Of a stretch of 64,000 nt of DNA, positions 1 through 8,868 are shown in pieces; within the stretch, counting starts at the first letter, position 1; each line of letters opens with the position of its first letter. The translations under genes were made by a program, and so were the position numbers. The stretch spans positions 7,287,001 to 7,351,000 of the forward strand of contig NZ_LT670818.1 in NCBI RefSeq assembly GCF_900129505.1. The letters are read 5' to 3'. Origin of the DNA: Bradyrhizobium erythrophlei (GTDB taxonomy: Bacteria > Pseudomonadota > Alphaproteobacteria > Rhizobiales > Xanthobacteraceae). A model generated the notes under the pieces. It saw nothing but the letters and a program-made list of their open reading frames with translations, was not told where the DNA came from and made no database searches.

Positions 1-616
1 TGTCAACGTCGCGTGGCGGCGGCGAGCATACGTATTTGCTTCCTTCCATGTTCAGCTGGTCGAGGTCTTTCTCCGTCAGAACCAGGTATTGCGGGCAGGT
101 CTCGCCCATCACATTGAGTCCGCGTTGCTGGGCGCGGCGGATTTCTTCCATCGCCCCGCGGTTCGATACGTGCACGATCATGATCGGCACGTCGACGAGT
201 TCGGAAAGCGAAATGGCGCGATGCGTGGCCTCACGCTCGACCGGGATCGGCCGCGAGGTCGCATGAAAGCGCGGCGCGGTGTTGCCGGCACGTTCGAGGC
301 GGTCGGTGAGGAAGCGGATGGCATCGAAATTTTCCGCATGCACCATCAGCACCGCGCCGGTCTCGCGCGCGACCGCCATCGTTTCGAGAAGCTCGCGGTC
401 CGAAAGCGCCATGCCTTCATAAGTCATGAACACCTTGAGCGAGGTGTAGCCATCCTGCACCAGCGCCGGCAGTTCCTGCCCGAGCACCTGATCCGTCGGA
501 TCGGTGACGATGAGATGAAAGGCAACGTCGACATGACATTCGCCGTCCGCCTGCGCGTGGTAATTCCGCAACGCCTCGCGGAGCGTTTGGCCTTTCTGCT
601 GAAGACAAAACGGCAT
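1..616 (-). pseudogene. D-hydantoinase/dihydropyrimidinase fragment, N-terminus missing
   Basis: Reading the minus strand from about 616 to base 1 gives an unbroken frame of about 205 residues. It aligns along its length with the intact hydantoinase at 17300-18721. Shared blocks include MPF.LQQ.G, LGQELPAL, the TS.KVFMTY segment that carries the carboxylated lysine in this family, MVHAE, IMIVHVS, GETCPQYL and KYVCSPPPRD. The region before MPF, with the first metal-binding HxH, is absent: homology stops at 614-616, where a plus-strand fragment of another gene begins. The frame is still open at base 1, so its 3' end lies outside the window. It is best seen as a 5'-truncated, inactive copy. Confidence 0.8.
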
Positions 617-789
617 CCTGCGTGCAGGCAGAGCTTCTGGCGCATGCCAAAGTCGACATCATTGCCTGGAACGGAACATCGGCAAGCTGGCTGGGGTTCG
701 AGCGGGACGAGCGCTTGTGCGAACGTATAACCGAGGCGACCGGCATCCGCGCGTGCACCACCGTGCTCGCCTATCGCGATCCTTCTTAA
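615..789 (+). pseudogene. Fragment of an AMDase/maleate-isomerase-like (Asp/Glu racemase superfamily) gene
   Basis: The plus strand encodes ILRA, then after one extra base (627) AELLAHAKVDIIAWNGTS and SWLGFE..ERLCERITEATGI. This matches residues of about 59-105 of the intact minus-strand protein at 20536-21264. Only the middle of the gene is present, including the GTS active-site motif. The reading then leaves the family and stops at TAA 787-789. It abuts the hydantoinase fragment on its left within a few bases and overlaps the chimeric end of the next minus-strand gene. It cannot make a functional enzyme. Confidence 0.75.
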
Positions 790-1912
790 GGGCCTTGCTT
801 TCCGAATGATCGGCTAGTCCGAATGTAAGCGCCGCGCCGAGTGCAGCGCCGAGAACACCGCCAACTAATCCAGAGAAAAGCGTGGCGACGTTTTCAAAGT
901 AGCCGCGCCGCCTCTCTTCCAACATCACGAGCAACTCTCGTATGTCCTCATCGGGCATTTGCGCTGCATCTCGCGTTCGTTCGAGCAGATGATATAAGGG
1001 ACCTGATCGCAGAATTGTTTCGTCTTCTTCGATCTCCAACGCGAGCTGGCCTTGGCTAACGCGATTCATTTTCTCGTTCAGCAGAGCTGTAAATACCTCG
1101 TCAACTCTGGCGCGATAGCCGCGCCAATGTTGAAACGTCGCCCAGCGCCCTGTTCGCTCGGGTGGTCGAAGTAGTTCGAGCGAACCGTCCGTCACAGCCC
1201 GTGCAAGCCGCTGAGCGTAATTCCTTCGCCTTATTACGGTGTAGAAAGCCCGACGAGTGCCGTGATTCTTCGCTACCAACTCAGCCAGCTGCGCGTTAGG
1301 TTTGATGGCGACAGTCGGAAAGTACAGCGTCCGGTAACCGCTTCCCGGTTTTGTTAGATCCTTAGGGGCTTCTATCGCGCCCCCCTGCGGTGATTGATCG
1401 AGAAAAATGTCCCCATGGAATGGGCTTGGGCCAAGAGACTGGAAGTCCACTTTCGTGTTGTCTCGGAGCTTTTCCTCAAGGTACTGCCGAACGATCATGG
1501 CCGCTGTCGAAGGAGAAAAGTCATTTACGTCGGCCTCGCCCCCGGCCACTGTGTAGTGAATGTGGGCAACCGGCATTGGGCGTTTACAAATGATCTTGAC
1601 GCAGAAGTTTTCAACCGCATCCAATCGAAAATCTAAGGGATTGTACTTCTGTTGAACGCGAACTGGCAGAAAGATATCGAACCCTATATAAAGAGAGTGA
1701 AACAACGGGAAAAACTTATTGTACTCGCTGTTCTCATCATCCCCGGGAATTGCAATAAAGTTTTCGTCAGCCTCTATCGTTAAATTCGAAAGGTTTTCGA
1801 CGCTTTTGGGCGCTCGCTTGATTTCGGCCACATGTGACGTCGGATCAAACGTTTTTTCGAGGTCTCTGTCTCGGCTTGCAAACCACCAACAGCTTATACC
1901 GACCGCCTCCAT
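659..1912 (-). CDS. Hypothetical protein with C-terminal membrane segment, chimeric 3' end
   Basis: No family recognised. The ATG at 1912 was chosen because a GGAG lies upstream; a GTG at 1933 in the same frame is the alternative. The soluble N-terminal part of about 340 residues is mixed alpha/beta by composition and rich in charged residues. It is followed by an Arg/Glu-rich helix (MLEERRRGYFEN) and one glycine/alanine-rich hydrophobic segment (SGLVGGVLGAALGAALTFGL). After LKKDRD the frame runs antisense through the racemase-like fragment at 615-789, so the last 40 or so residues (Arg/Ser/Pro-rich) are not native. The original stop was lost in the rearrangement. Confidence 0.5.
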   Translation of the reverse strand: MEAVGISCWWFASRDRDLEKTFDPTSHVAEIKRAPKSVENLSNLTIEADENFIAIPGDDENSEYNKFFPLFHSLYIGFDIFLPVRVQQKYNPLDFRLDAVENFCVKIICKRPMPVAHIHYTVAGGEADVNDFSPSTAAMIVRQYLEEKLRDNTKVDFQSLGPSPFHGDIFLDQSPQGGAIEAPKDLTKPGSGYRTLYFPTVAIKPNAQLAELVAKNHGTRRAFYTVIRRRNYAQRLARAVTDGSLELLRPPERTGRWATFQHWRGYRARVDEVFTALLNEKMNRVSQGQLALEIEEDETILRSGPLYHLLERTRDAAQMPDEDIRELLVMLEERRRGYFENVATLFSGLVGGVLGAALGAALTFGLADHSESKALKKDRDRRARWCTRGCRSPRLYVRTSARPARTPASLPMFRSRQ

Positions 1913-2018
1913 AGTTCTGCTCTCCGTCCCCACGACGCCGGCTCATCCGACAGTTGAGCTCAGGTGTTTTTGATACTGCTGCTGCGAGCAATGTTCCGTT
2001 AGGGTATACGTGGCTTCG

Positions 2019-2183
2019 CTACTCATCATCATCATCATCATCCGGCACCGTGAACCTTTCACGCTCGGGCTGCGGTCCCGGACACGGCTTTTTCGTGTCG
2101 GCGTAGCGGGTCGGGGCCATTCCGCACGCAAGGCATTTTGACCCGTCAAAGGGCCATTGGTGGCCGCCCGCGTTCTGATCCAT
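2019..2183 (-). CDS. Small hypothetical protein with CxxC motif and poly-Asp tail
   Basis: A short frame of 54 codons from the ATG at 2183 encodes HQWPFDGSKCLACGMAPTRY, then KKPCPG, and ends in six Asp and a Glu. Starts at 2201 or 2309 are possible in frame. The CxxC plus a later Cys suggests a small zinc-binding knuckle; the W-P-x-D-G-x-x-C-x-x-C-G pattern looks conserved rather than random. The acidic tail is coded by an ATC repeat at 2022-2040. Function unknown. It sits alone in the scar zone, so it may be a survivor of a larger locus. Confidence 0.4.
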   Translation of the reverse strand: MDQNAGGHQWPFDGSKCLACGMAPTRYADTKKPCPGPQPERERFTVPDDDDDDE

Positions 2184-2423
2184 CTTGGTCTGCACTCGCA
2201 TCCCGGATCTATAGCGCATGGCCGAACGTTTGTCAGCGGCGATCGACCTTGACGCACGTGTCCGAGTGCATCCGGTCGAAAGGGCTTGAGCCATGGCCTT
2301 CGCGCTCATCCTTGTTTTCGTTGCAGTGCTCTGTCACGTCACGGGGCAACACGTGAGGCTGCCGCAATGACTGACATCAGCGAAGCCGAGCCGCGGGCGA
2401 GGCATCGGTCAAGGAGCTAGAAC

Positions 2424-2630
2424 GTGACTGAACCGCAAATTATTTGTCCGAATTGTAGCCATGAGATCAAGCTGACGGAATCGCTCGCGGCGCCGCTCAT
2501 CGAAGAGACGCGCAAGCGATTTTCTGAACAGCTGGCAGCCAAAGATGCGGAGGTCTCAAAAAAGGAAGAAGCTCTTCGTGTGCAACAGGGCGAGATCGCC
2601 CGAGCTCTCGAGTCGATCGAGGACCAGAAC
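2424..2630 (+). pseudogene. DUF2130 protein, N-terminal fragment
   Basis: A GTG start at 2424 follows AAGGAGCTAGAAC. The first 68 residues read as a typical DUF2130 N-terminus: PQIICPNC, then KLTESLAAPLIEETR, then a Lys/Glu/Ala coiled coil (KDAEVSKKEEALRVQQGEIARA). DUF2130 proteins are normally several hundred residues long with a nuclease-like C-terminal domain. Here the frame switches at about 2625-2635 into antisense of a different gene and stops at 2729. This is a truncated, presumably dead gene. Confidence 0.65.
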
Positions 2631-2634
2631 GAAG

Positions 2635-2827
2635 TGCTACCGATGGCTGGCATCTCGTTCCAGTTTTCGCAGTTAATGCCAAGGCGCAGCGGCCGATTGG
2701 CCTCGATCGTGAGATCGAGCACCGGGTAGACAGCCGACCATAGGTTCCACCGCTTGACCCGAAGGTAGTCCGGTGTTGGGAGCGCAACCTCGGCATCGAA
2801 CTTGGCCTTAGAGGCCGCCAGATGCAC
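2635..2827 (-). pseudogene. 5' part of a gene, possibly a Metal_CEHH-type protein
   Basis: The GTG at 2827 overlaps the stop of the upstream frame. The frame gives KAKFDAEVALPTPDYLRVKRWNL, then YPVLDLTIEANRPLRLGINCENWNEMPA, and then meets the antisense of the DUF2130 fragment. The C-E pair and the general look recall the predicted metal-binding protein found beside bacterial ubiquitin-like/ThiF genes, but this is memory of a pattern and weak. The 3' part is missing. Confidence 0.3.
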
Positions 2828-2951
2828 CTCCGGCCCCTCCGGGCTTGTGCCATTCGATCTCGACGATTCCATAGAGCTCGTTCTCGGCGAAGGTCTTGGA
2901 AGGATCGATCGGGCGGTTGTCTACCTCGGCGAAACGCTCTAGATTCTGGAT
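2808..2951 (-). pseudogene. 3' end of an unidentified gene
   Basis: The minus-strand frame ending at TAA 2808-2810 reads ERFAEVDNRPIDPSKTFAEN, then ELYGIVEIEWHKPGGAG. An in-frame TGA at 2952-2954 closes it upstream. A sensible-looking stretch in another frame just upstream (GRVVLLRSRFAQGKALQSEI) suggests a frameshift, not a gene start. Its end overlaps the GTG of the next fragment, as in an operon. Family not recognised. Confidence 0.3.
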
Positions 2952-2954
2952 TCA

Positions 2955-3390
2955 ATTTCGGACTGCAGCGCTTTCCCTTGTGCGAAGCGCGATCTCAACA
3001 ACACGACGCGGCCGGCGAACTGAGCCGCCCCGCCAGTTTGCTGCGACCGCATCCCGTTCGGCGAGGCCGGCACAACTAATAACCTGCGGGTTGTGCAGAT
3101 TGGTTGAGCCGCATGAACGGCCGCGCGATGTCTGAAATTGGCACATCGCGACATTTCGCTGCGCTGCAGAATTTGGTCGCTATCGGGGCATAGCGGACAT
3201 CGAGCAAGCCGTACCAATGCGTCCGGATAATCCGATGGAAAGTTCAGATTCCTAATCTTTGATTTTGCGATGGTACTGTTCGGCAAAGGTCCGTCATCAC
3301 GCAGCAGCATCAGCCGATTCGTCTCTGCTCGCCAACTAGGCTGGATTAAGTTTACGATAGGGACAGCATTAAAACCAATCTCATCGTGGT
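2955..3390. other. Intergenic scar without a convincing gene
   Basis: No credible coding frame. A stretch around 3085-3210 resembles, from memory, a dispersed noncoding repeat of Bradyrhizobium genomes that is often mis-annotated as short proteins; this is unproven. The segment separates the broken genes from the start of the first catabolic module. Confidence 0.3.
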
Positions 3391-4890
3391 CTAATGCGAA
3401 AACCTCGCGGGATAGGTGTCTTTCGCAATGTCCATGCATTGGCAGCGCCGATAGATGCGTTCGTAAGGCACGACCAGTTCTTCGACATCCGCCTCGGAGG
3501 CCGTCAGCATCGGTTCGATGCGCTCGTGCGCGGCATGAATCTCGCCGATGATCGCATCCTCGTCGATCCGCGTGAGCTTGCCGCCCTGCTCGATCACCTC
3601 GCCGTCGACCATCACGAGATCCACCTCGTTTCGGCTGGCAGAATAGACGAGCTGGTTGACGGGGTTATTGAGCGGCGTGAACGAGATCCCGTCGAGCCGG
3701 TAGCCGACCAGGTCCGCGATTCGGCCCGCCTCGACCGCGCCGAGCTCATTCGCGCGGCCCAGCGCCTTCGCGCCGCCCATCGTGGCGGCGTGGAACGCTT
3801 CGGCCGCACCCACCCAGGTCGTGTGGTCGCCGCGCAGCTTCTGCAGCAGTGCCGCAAGATAGAGAGCGTTCTGCATGTCGGGGCCCTCGATCGAGCCGCA
3901 ACCGTCGGTGCCCATGCTGACATTGACGCCTGCGTCCAGCAGCGCCCGAATCGGCGCGAGACCAGATCCGACCTTGAGGTTCGAGGTCGGGTTGTGCTGG
4001 ATCGAGACGCCAGTGCGCGCGAGAATCTCGATCTCGCGCGGGTTGAGCCAGACGCCGTGAATGAAGGCGGTCTTCGGCTTCATGAAACCGATGCGGTCCA
4101 GATATTCGATCATGGTCGAGCCGTACCAGAGTTGGCCGGTGACGACCTGCATGCGCGTCTCCTGCACATGGATCATCAGCGGCAGGTCATGATCGTCGGC
4201 CATGCGGCGGACCTTCAGGAGAAACTCCTCCGTGCAGCGTTGAGGGGCCGAGGGCGAGGCGATGTAGCCGACCCGGTTCTCCTTCGGGTGCTTCGTCCTG
4301 GCCAGATTGGTGACGAAGGCGAGCAACTCGTCGGCCGAATACATCTTGTTGGCGTCGAGCCGGGCGAGAAGGTCCTTGGGGAACTCCTCCTCGACGAACG
4401 GGACAGCGCGGAAGAACGGCCGGTCGAACAGGGTGATGCCGACATTGGCGCGGATGCCGATGTCCGTGTAGGCCTGGAAGACCTGCTCGACATGGTCGGG
4501 CCGCAGGCGCGGGCTCTGGTTGAAGTCGTCGGAGATAGTGGTCGTGCCGCTCTTCACCGCCTCGATGGCGCCGATCATCGTGCGCAGATAAACGTCACGC
4601 GGTGTCAGCTCGATCGGGCGCAGCGGGCGCACATAATTCATCCAGAGCTCGAGCGGCAGGTTGTCCTTGCGGCCTTTGTAGAAGCCTTCGTGGCTGTGGT
4701 GATGGCCGTTGATCAAGCCGGCCGTGACCAGGAGACCCTGCGCTGGCACGACGTTGCCTTCGGGCTCCGCCGCGCCGTGCGGGCGGATCTCGCGGATCAG
4801 CCTGCCCTCGACGACGATGTCGACCGCTCCGCTCGACGGCAGCGCCCCTTCGCCGAGCAGTGCTCGGCAGCCGACGACGGTCTTCCTCAT
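3391..4890 (-). CDS. Amidohydrolase family protein (cytosine deaminase/TRZ/ATZ-like)
   Basis: 499 residues from the ATG at 4890, which has AGGAGAAC upstream and overlaps the preceding ATPase stop as ATGA. It is a metal-dependent TIM-barrel hydrolase: the NGHHHSHE motif gives the metal-binding HxH, MIHVQET and FIHGVWL supply further His, and MGTDGCGS carries the catalytic Asp. The C-terminal ADLVGYRLDG and VMVDGEVI belong to the composite beta-sandwich. It is likely to hydrolyse a C-N bond of a ring or exocyclic amine/amide; the substrate is unknown. It is the last gene of the operon with the Opp-type transporter (4887-10550), so it probably acts on what that system imports. A bigger frame running upstream to 5310 is not used. 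Confidence 0.85.
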   Translation of the reverse strand: MRKTVVGCRALLGEGALPSSGAVDIVVEGRLIREIRPHGAAEPEGNVVPAQGLLVTAGLINGHHHSHEGFYKGRKDNLPLELWMNYVRPLRPIELTPRDVYLRTMIGAIEAVKSGTTTISDDFNQSPRLRPDHVEQVFQAYTDIGIRANVGITLFDRPFFRAVPFVEEEFPKDLLARLDANKMYSADELLAFVTNLARTKHPKENRVGYIASPSAPQRCTEEFLLKVRRMADDHDLPLMIHVQETRMQVVTGQLWYGSTMIEYLDRIGFMKPKTAFIHGVWLNPREIEILARTGVSIQHNPTSNLKVGSGLAPIRALLDAGVNVSMGTDGCGSIEGPDMQNALYLAALLQKLRGDHTTWVGAAEAFHAATMGGAKALGRANELGAVEAGRIADLVGYRLDGISFTPLNNPVNQLVYSASRNEVDLVMVDGEVIEQGGKLTRIDEDAIIGEIHAAHERIEPMLTASEADVEELVVPYERIYRRCQCMDIAKDTYPARFSH

Positions 4891-5924
4891 GCGTGTTCTC
4901 CTCGTGTAGCATCGGTTGCCGGCGATGCCGGCAGGCGCCCTTCTTCGGCCGCGTGGCAGGCGACCCAGACCTTGGCCACCTTGTGCGGGGCCGGGCGTTT
5001 CGCCTTGCAGCGCGCATTGGCAAGAGGGCAGCGCGTGTGGAAGCCGCAGCCCGGCGGCGGATCGAGCGGGCTCGGCACCTCGCCAGCGAGGGGCGTGCGG
5101 TGCCGGGCGCCGCTTTCCGGATCGGGAACCGTGTGGAGCAGCAGGCGCGTATAGGGATGCAGCGGCGTCTCGATGATCTGACGCGCGTCGCCCTGCTCGA
5201 CGAGTCGGCCGAGATACATCACGCCCAGTTCGTCGGCCATGTGGGCCACGACGGCCAGATTGTGCGAGATTAGCAGATAAGTCAGCCCCAACCGGCGCTG
5301 GAGGTCGCACATCAGGTTGAGGATTTGCGCCTGCACGGAAACGTCGAGCGCCGATGTCGGCTCGTCGCAGACGATGAAGGCGGGATTGGACGCGATTGCA
5401 CGCGCTATCGAGATGCGCTGGCGCTGGCCCCCCGAGAATTGGTGCGGATATTTGCGCGCATCGCCGGGGGACAGCCCGACGAGGACCAGCAATTCACGCA
5501 CCCGCGCCTCGACCGCGACGCGGCCGGCTAGGATGCGGTGCGTAACGATCGGCTCGGCGACGATCCGCCCGACGCGCCAGCGCGGGTTGAGGCTGGCGTA
5601 AGGGTCCTGGAAGACCATCTGGAGGTTGCGCTTGTAGGGAAGGACGGCGCTGCGGCTGCGCAGGCCGGCGATGTCGGCGTCCATGAAGGAGACGGCGCCG
5701 GAGGTCGGCCGCTGGATGCCCGCAATGGTCCGGGCGATCGTCGATTTTCCGCAGCCCGATTCGCCGACGAGCGCGAAGGTTGTGCCGCGATCGATCTCGA
5801 AGCTGACATCCTCGACCGCGTGGACGGTGCGGCGGGACGCGCGTGTGAAGAGGCGCGTCAACCAGGATGCCGACACGTCGAAGCGCACCGTGAGGTGGTT
5901 CGCGGCGAGCACAATGTCACGCAT
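4887..5924 (-). CDS. Oligopeptide/dipeptide ABC transporter ATP-binding protein (OppF/DppF-type)
   Basis: 345 residues from the ATG at 5924, which overlaps the stop of the preceding ATPase (ATGCGTGA); a start at 5957 is possible. Walker A is GESGCGKST, the Q-loop is FQDPYASLNP, the signature is FSGGQRQR, Walker B is [12 protein letters not shown] and the H-loop is SHNL. The C-terminal oligopeptide-transporter domain holds CGFHTRCPLANARC, whose cysteines are typical of the family. It powers import together with the second ATPase. It overlaps the amidohydrolase downstream by 4 bases. Confidence 0.92.
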   Translation of the reverse strand: MRDIVLAANHLTVRFDVSASWLTRLFTRASRRTVHAVEDVSFEIDRGTTFALVGESGCGKSTIARTIAGIQRPTSGAVSFMDADIAGLRSRSAVLPYKRNLQMVFQDPYASLNPRWRVGRIVAEPIVTHRILAGRVAVEARVRELLVLVGLSPGDARKYPHQFSGGQRQRISIARAIASNPAFIVCDEPTSALDVSVQAQILNLMCDLQRRLGLTYLLISHNLAVVAHMADELGVMYLGRLVEQGDARQIIETPLHPYTRLLLHTVPDPESGARHRTPLAGEVPSPLDPPPGCGFHTRCPLANARCKAKRPAPHKVAKVWVACHAAEEGRLPASPATDATRGEHA

Positions 5925-6927
5925 GAGCGGGTAATTCTCCAGACGCTCCATCCGCAACCAGCCAGCAGGCCCCGCCGGAAGGTCCTGCGGGGAAAAAGGG
6001 AGGCCGTTCGCGCGCGCATCTTGCTATTGCCACCGGGCAACGCGGATGAAAGGCGCACCCCCGCGGCAGCGCGTCGAGGCGCGGCATCGCGCCCGGGATC
6101 ATCGGCAGGTCGGCGCGGGCGCGGTCCCGCGCGGCGCGCCGCATGCTCGGGATCGATGCCATCAACCCGCGACTGTAGGGATGGAGCGAGGCGCGCAGCA
6201 CGTCCATGGTCGGGCCGGTCTCGACCACGCGCCCCGCATACATCACGGCCACGCGGTCGGCGGCCTCCGCGATCACGCCCATGTCGTGGGTGACGAGCAT
6301 CACGGCCGTTCCGCGCTCGCGGCACATGCGTTTGAGCAGATCGATGACCTGAGCCTGCACCGACACGTCGAGGGCGGTGGTGGGTTCGTCGGCGATGACG
6401 ACGCGCGGCTCGCAGCAGAACGCCAGCGCCAGGACGATGCGTTGGCGCATGCCGCCGGACAATTCGTGCGGATAGCTGTCGAGCCGCTCGCGCGGAGCCG
6501 GAATACCAACTTCCGCCAGCAGCCGCGCCGCGCGCTCGCGGGCGTCGTCGCGCGGTATATCGAGATGCGTGGTGATGGTCTGAACCAGCTGGTAGCCGAT
6601 CGTCATCAACGGATCGAGACTGGCGAGCGGGTCCTGGAAAACGGCTCCGACCTGCCGTCCGCGCAGCTGGCGCATCTCCTCCTCGTCGAGGTCGTCGATG
6701 CGCCGTCCTTCGAGCAGTATCCGGCCGCCGGTCTTGCGGGCCGGCCGTTCCAGCAGTCCGAGGATCGCGTTGCCGGTGATGGATTTGCCGGCCCCGGATT
6801 CGCCCACCACGCCCAGAACCTCGCCCTCGCCGATCGACAGCGACAGGTCGTCGATCGCCACGAGGTCGCGATGGCGTGTGGCGATCTCGACGCGAAGGTT
6901 CTCGACCTGTAACAACGGCGTCGTCAC
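5917..6927 (-). CDS. Oligopeptide/dipeptide ABC transporter ATP-binding protein (OppD/DppD-type)
   Basis: 336 residues from the GTG at 6927, which overlaps the permease stop as GTGA. Walker A is GESGAGKSIT, the Q-loop is FQDPLASLDP, the signature is LSGGMRQR, Walker B is VVIADEPTTALD and the H-loop is THDM. The C-terminal CAFHPRCPVAIARC is the usual OppD tail. A longer frame to 7029 would run into the permease gene and is rejected. Partner ATPase of the gene at 4887-5924. Confidence 0.92.
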   Translation of the reverse strand: MTTPLLQVENLRVEIATRHRDLVAIDDLSLSIGEGEVLGVVGESGAGKSITGNAILGLLERPARKTGGRILLEGRRIDDLDEEEMRQLRGRQVGAVFQDPLASLDPLMTIGYQLVQTITTHLDIPRDDARERAARLLAEVGIPAPRERLDSYPHELSGGMRQRIVLALAFCCEPRVVIADEPTTALDVSVQAQVIDLLKRMCRERGTAVMLVTHDMGVIAEAADRVAVMYAGRVVETGPTMDVLRASLHPYSRGLMASIPSMRRAARDRARADLPMIPGAMPRLDALPRGCAFHPRCPVAIARCARERPPFFPAGPSGGACWLVADGASGELPAHA

Positions 6928-7871
6928 GAGGCGAGCCTCGGATTGAGCGCGTCGCGCAGCCAGTCGCCGAAGAGGTTGACGCCGAGGGACAGCACGACGA
7001 GGAGGCCGCCGGGCATGAGCGAGATCCACCAGTCGCCCGAGAACAGGAACTCGTTGCCGATGCGCACCAGCGAGCCCAGCGAGGGCTGGGCCGGCGGAAT
7101 GCCGACGCCGAGAAAGGACAGGGTCGCCTCGGTCAGGATCGCCAGCGCGAGGTTGATCGTGGCGATGACGAGGACGGGACCAAGGACGTTGGGCAGGATG
7201 TGGCGGATCAGGATCGTCACGGTGCGCACGCCCGTGACCCTGGCAGCGAGAACGTATTCCCGACCGCGCTCCACCAGGACGAGGCCGCGCACGACGCGGG
7301 CATATTGCACCCAGAAGGACGCCGCGATCGCCGCGATCAGGATCGGCACTGCCAGGACCTCATGGGTGGCGCGGTCCATCAGCGTGCGGGTGATGCCGTC
7401 GATCAGGAGCGCGATCAGGATGGCGGGAAAGCTCGACTGCACGTCGGCCGCGCGCATGATGACAGCGTCGATGGTCCCTCCGAAATAGCCGCCGGCGAGC
7501 CCCAGCGCGATGCCGCAGGCCGCCGCGAGCCCAATCGCCCCCAGCCCGACCAAGAGCGACGTGCGCAGCCCGTAAATCATGGCAGAGAGCATGTCCCGCC
7601 CCTGTGGATCGGTCCCAAGAGGGTATTGATCACCGAACATTCCGGTGCTGCGCGGCGGCAGCCGCGCGTCGACGACGTTGGCCTTCGCCGGATCGCGAAC
7701 GTCATAGGGCGCAACGAATGGCGCAAAGACCGCCAGAAGCAGCAGCGTGGCGACGATCGTCGCCGACACGATTGCGACGGGCGAGCGGACAAAGCCATGA
7801 ACGAAGTCGCCGCGCCACCAGGCCGGCGGATGATCCGGCGCGTCGGCGCCTTCCGGGGTCTCGTCGCTCAT
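6924..7871 (-). CDS. ABC transporter permease (OppC/DppC-type)
   Basis: 315 residues from the ATG at 7871, overlapping the stop of the other permease by 4 bases. It has a short polar N-terminus, a first membrane helix (IVSATIVATLLLLAVFAPFV), the PLGTDPQGRD motif typical of DppC/OppC, then five more hydrophobic segments. The EYVLAARVTGVRT loop is the EAA coupling motif. It forms the membrane channel with the 7868-8854 product. Confidence 0.92.
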   Translation of the reverse strand: MSDETPEGADAPDHPPAWWRGDFVHGFVRSPVAIVSATIVATLLLLAVFAPFVAPYDVRDPAKANVVDARLPPRSTGMFGDQYPLGTDPQGRDMLSAMIYGLRTSLLVGLGAIGLAAACGIALGLAGGYFGGTIDAVIMRAADVQSSFPAILIALLIDGITRTLMDRATHEVLAVPILIAAIAASFWVQYARVVRGLVLVERGREYVLAARVTGVRTVTILIRHILPNVLGPVLVIATINLALAILTEATLSFLGVGIPPAQPSLGSLVRIGNEFLFSGDWWISLMPGGLLVVLSLGVNLFGDWLRDALNPRLAS

Positions 7872-8854
7872 GCGTGGCCTCCGCGCGCGAGCTGTGCCGC
7901 GCCGACGCGCGGATCGATGACGACATAGAGGATGTCCACGATCAGGTTGATGATCGCGAAGCACAGTGCGACGAGGACGATATAGGCCGCCAGCAGGGGC
8001 ACGTCGGCGAACTGGATCGCCTGGATCACGAGGAGGCCGAAACCGGGCCATTGGAACACGGTCTCGACGATGACGGAAAAGGCGAAGACATTGCCGAACT
8101 GCAGGCCGACGATGGTGATGACCGGCACCAGCGTGTTCCGCAGTCCGTGATCGTAGTTCACCGTCGCGCGCTTGAGCCCCCTCGCGCGCGCGAAGCGGAT
8201 GAAATCGGACCGCAGGACCTCCTGCATCTCGGCGCGCACCAGCCGCATGATCAGGGTCATCTGGAACAATCCCAGCGTGACGCTCGGCAGCACGAGCGCC
8301 TTCAGGCCGCTCGCGGTGAGCAGTCCCGTCGTCCACGCGCCGAAGCTCACGACCTCGCCGCGACCGAAGGACGGCAGCCAGCCGAGCCAGACGGAGAAGA
8401 CCAGGATCAGCACGATGCCGATCAGGAAGGTCGGCAGTGCGACGCCCGCGAGCGAGGCCAGCATCAGGAGCTTGGCGGAACGGCTGCGCGGGTGCAACGC
8501 GGTCCAGACGCCGAGCGGCACGCCCAGCCCGGCAGCCAGCAGGATTGAGACTAGCGACAATTCAAGCGTCGCCGGAAGCCGCTGCAGGAGCAGGTCGGAT
8601 ACGGGCTGGCCGAACCGATAGGACATGCCGAGATCGCCGCGCAGCACGTCACCGACGAAGCGAGCGAACTGGACCGCAACAGGATCGTTCAGACCCAGTT
8701 GCGTGCGCATCGCCTCGCGGTCGGCCAAGCTCGCCGCCTGACCGACCATGTTGTTGACCGGATCGCCGACATACCGAAACAGCATGAAGCTCACGAGCGC
8801 CGCGACCAGCAGCACGATCAGGGTCTGCCCGAGACGACCGATCATGAAACCCAT
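7868..8854 (-). CDS. ABC transporter permease (OppB/DppB-type)
   Basis: 328 residues. The first helix starts at once (LIVLLVAALVSFMLFRYVG), followed by the DPVAVQFARFVGDVLRGDLG periplasmic stretch that marks DppB/OppB permeases and a total of about six membrane helices. The FIRFARARGLKRATV loop is the EAA motif. It is separated from the binding-protein gene upstream by 127 bases that hold a hairpin repeat, so binding protein and permeases may be expressed at different levels. Confidence 0.92.
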   Translation of the reverse strand: MGFMIGRLGQTLIVLLVAALVSFMLFRYVGDPVNNMVGQAASLADREAMRTQLGLNDPVAVQFARFVGDVLRGDLGMSYRFGQPVSDLLLQRLPATLELSLVSILLAAGLGVPLGVWTALHPRSRSAKLLMLASLAGVALPTFLIGIVLILVFSVWLGWLPSFGRGEVVSFGAWTTGLLTASGLKALVLPSVTLGLFQMTLIMRLVRAEMQEVLRSDFIRFARARGLKRATVNYDHGLRNTLVPVITIVGLQFGNVFAFSVIVETVFQWPGFGLLVIQAIQFADVPLLAAYIVLVALCFAIINLIVDILYVVIDPRVGAAQLARGGHA

Positions 8855-8868
8855 GGCGCTGCTCCCGC

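Noticed and set aside
2022..2040. ATC trinucleotide repeat
   Set aside because: It simply codes the acidic Asp tail of the small minus-strand protein; not counted as a separate repeat feature.
3394..5154. 586-codon plus-strand open frame
   Set aside because: It is antisense to the amidohydrolase and ATPase genes, whose motifs are unmistakable; long antisense frames are expected at this GC content.
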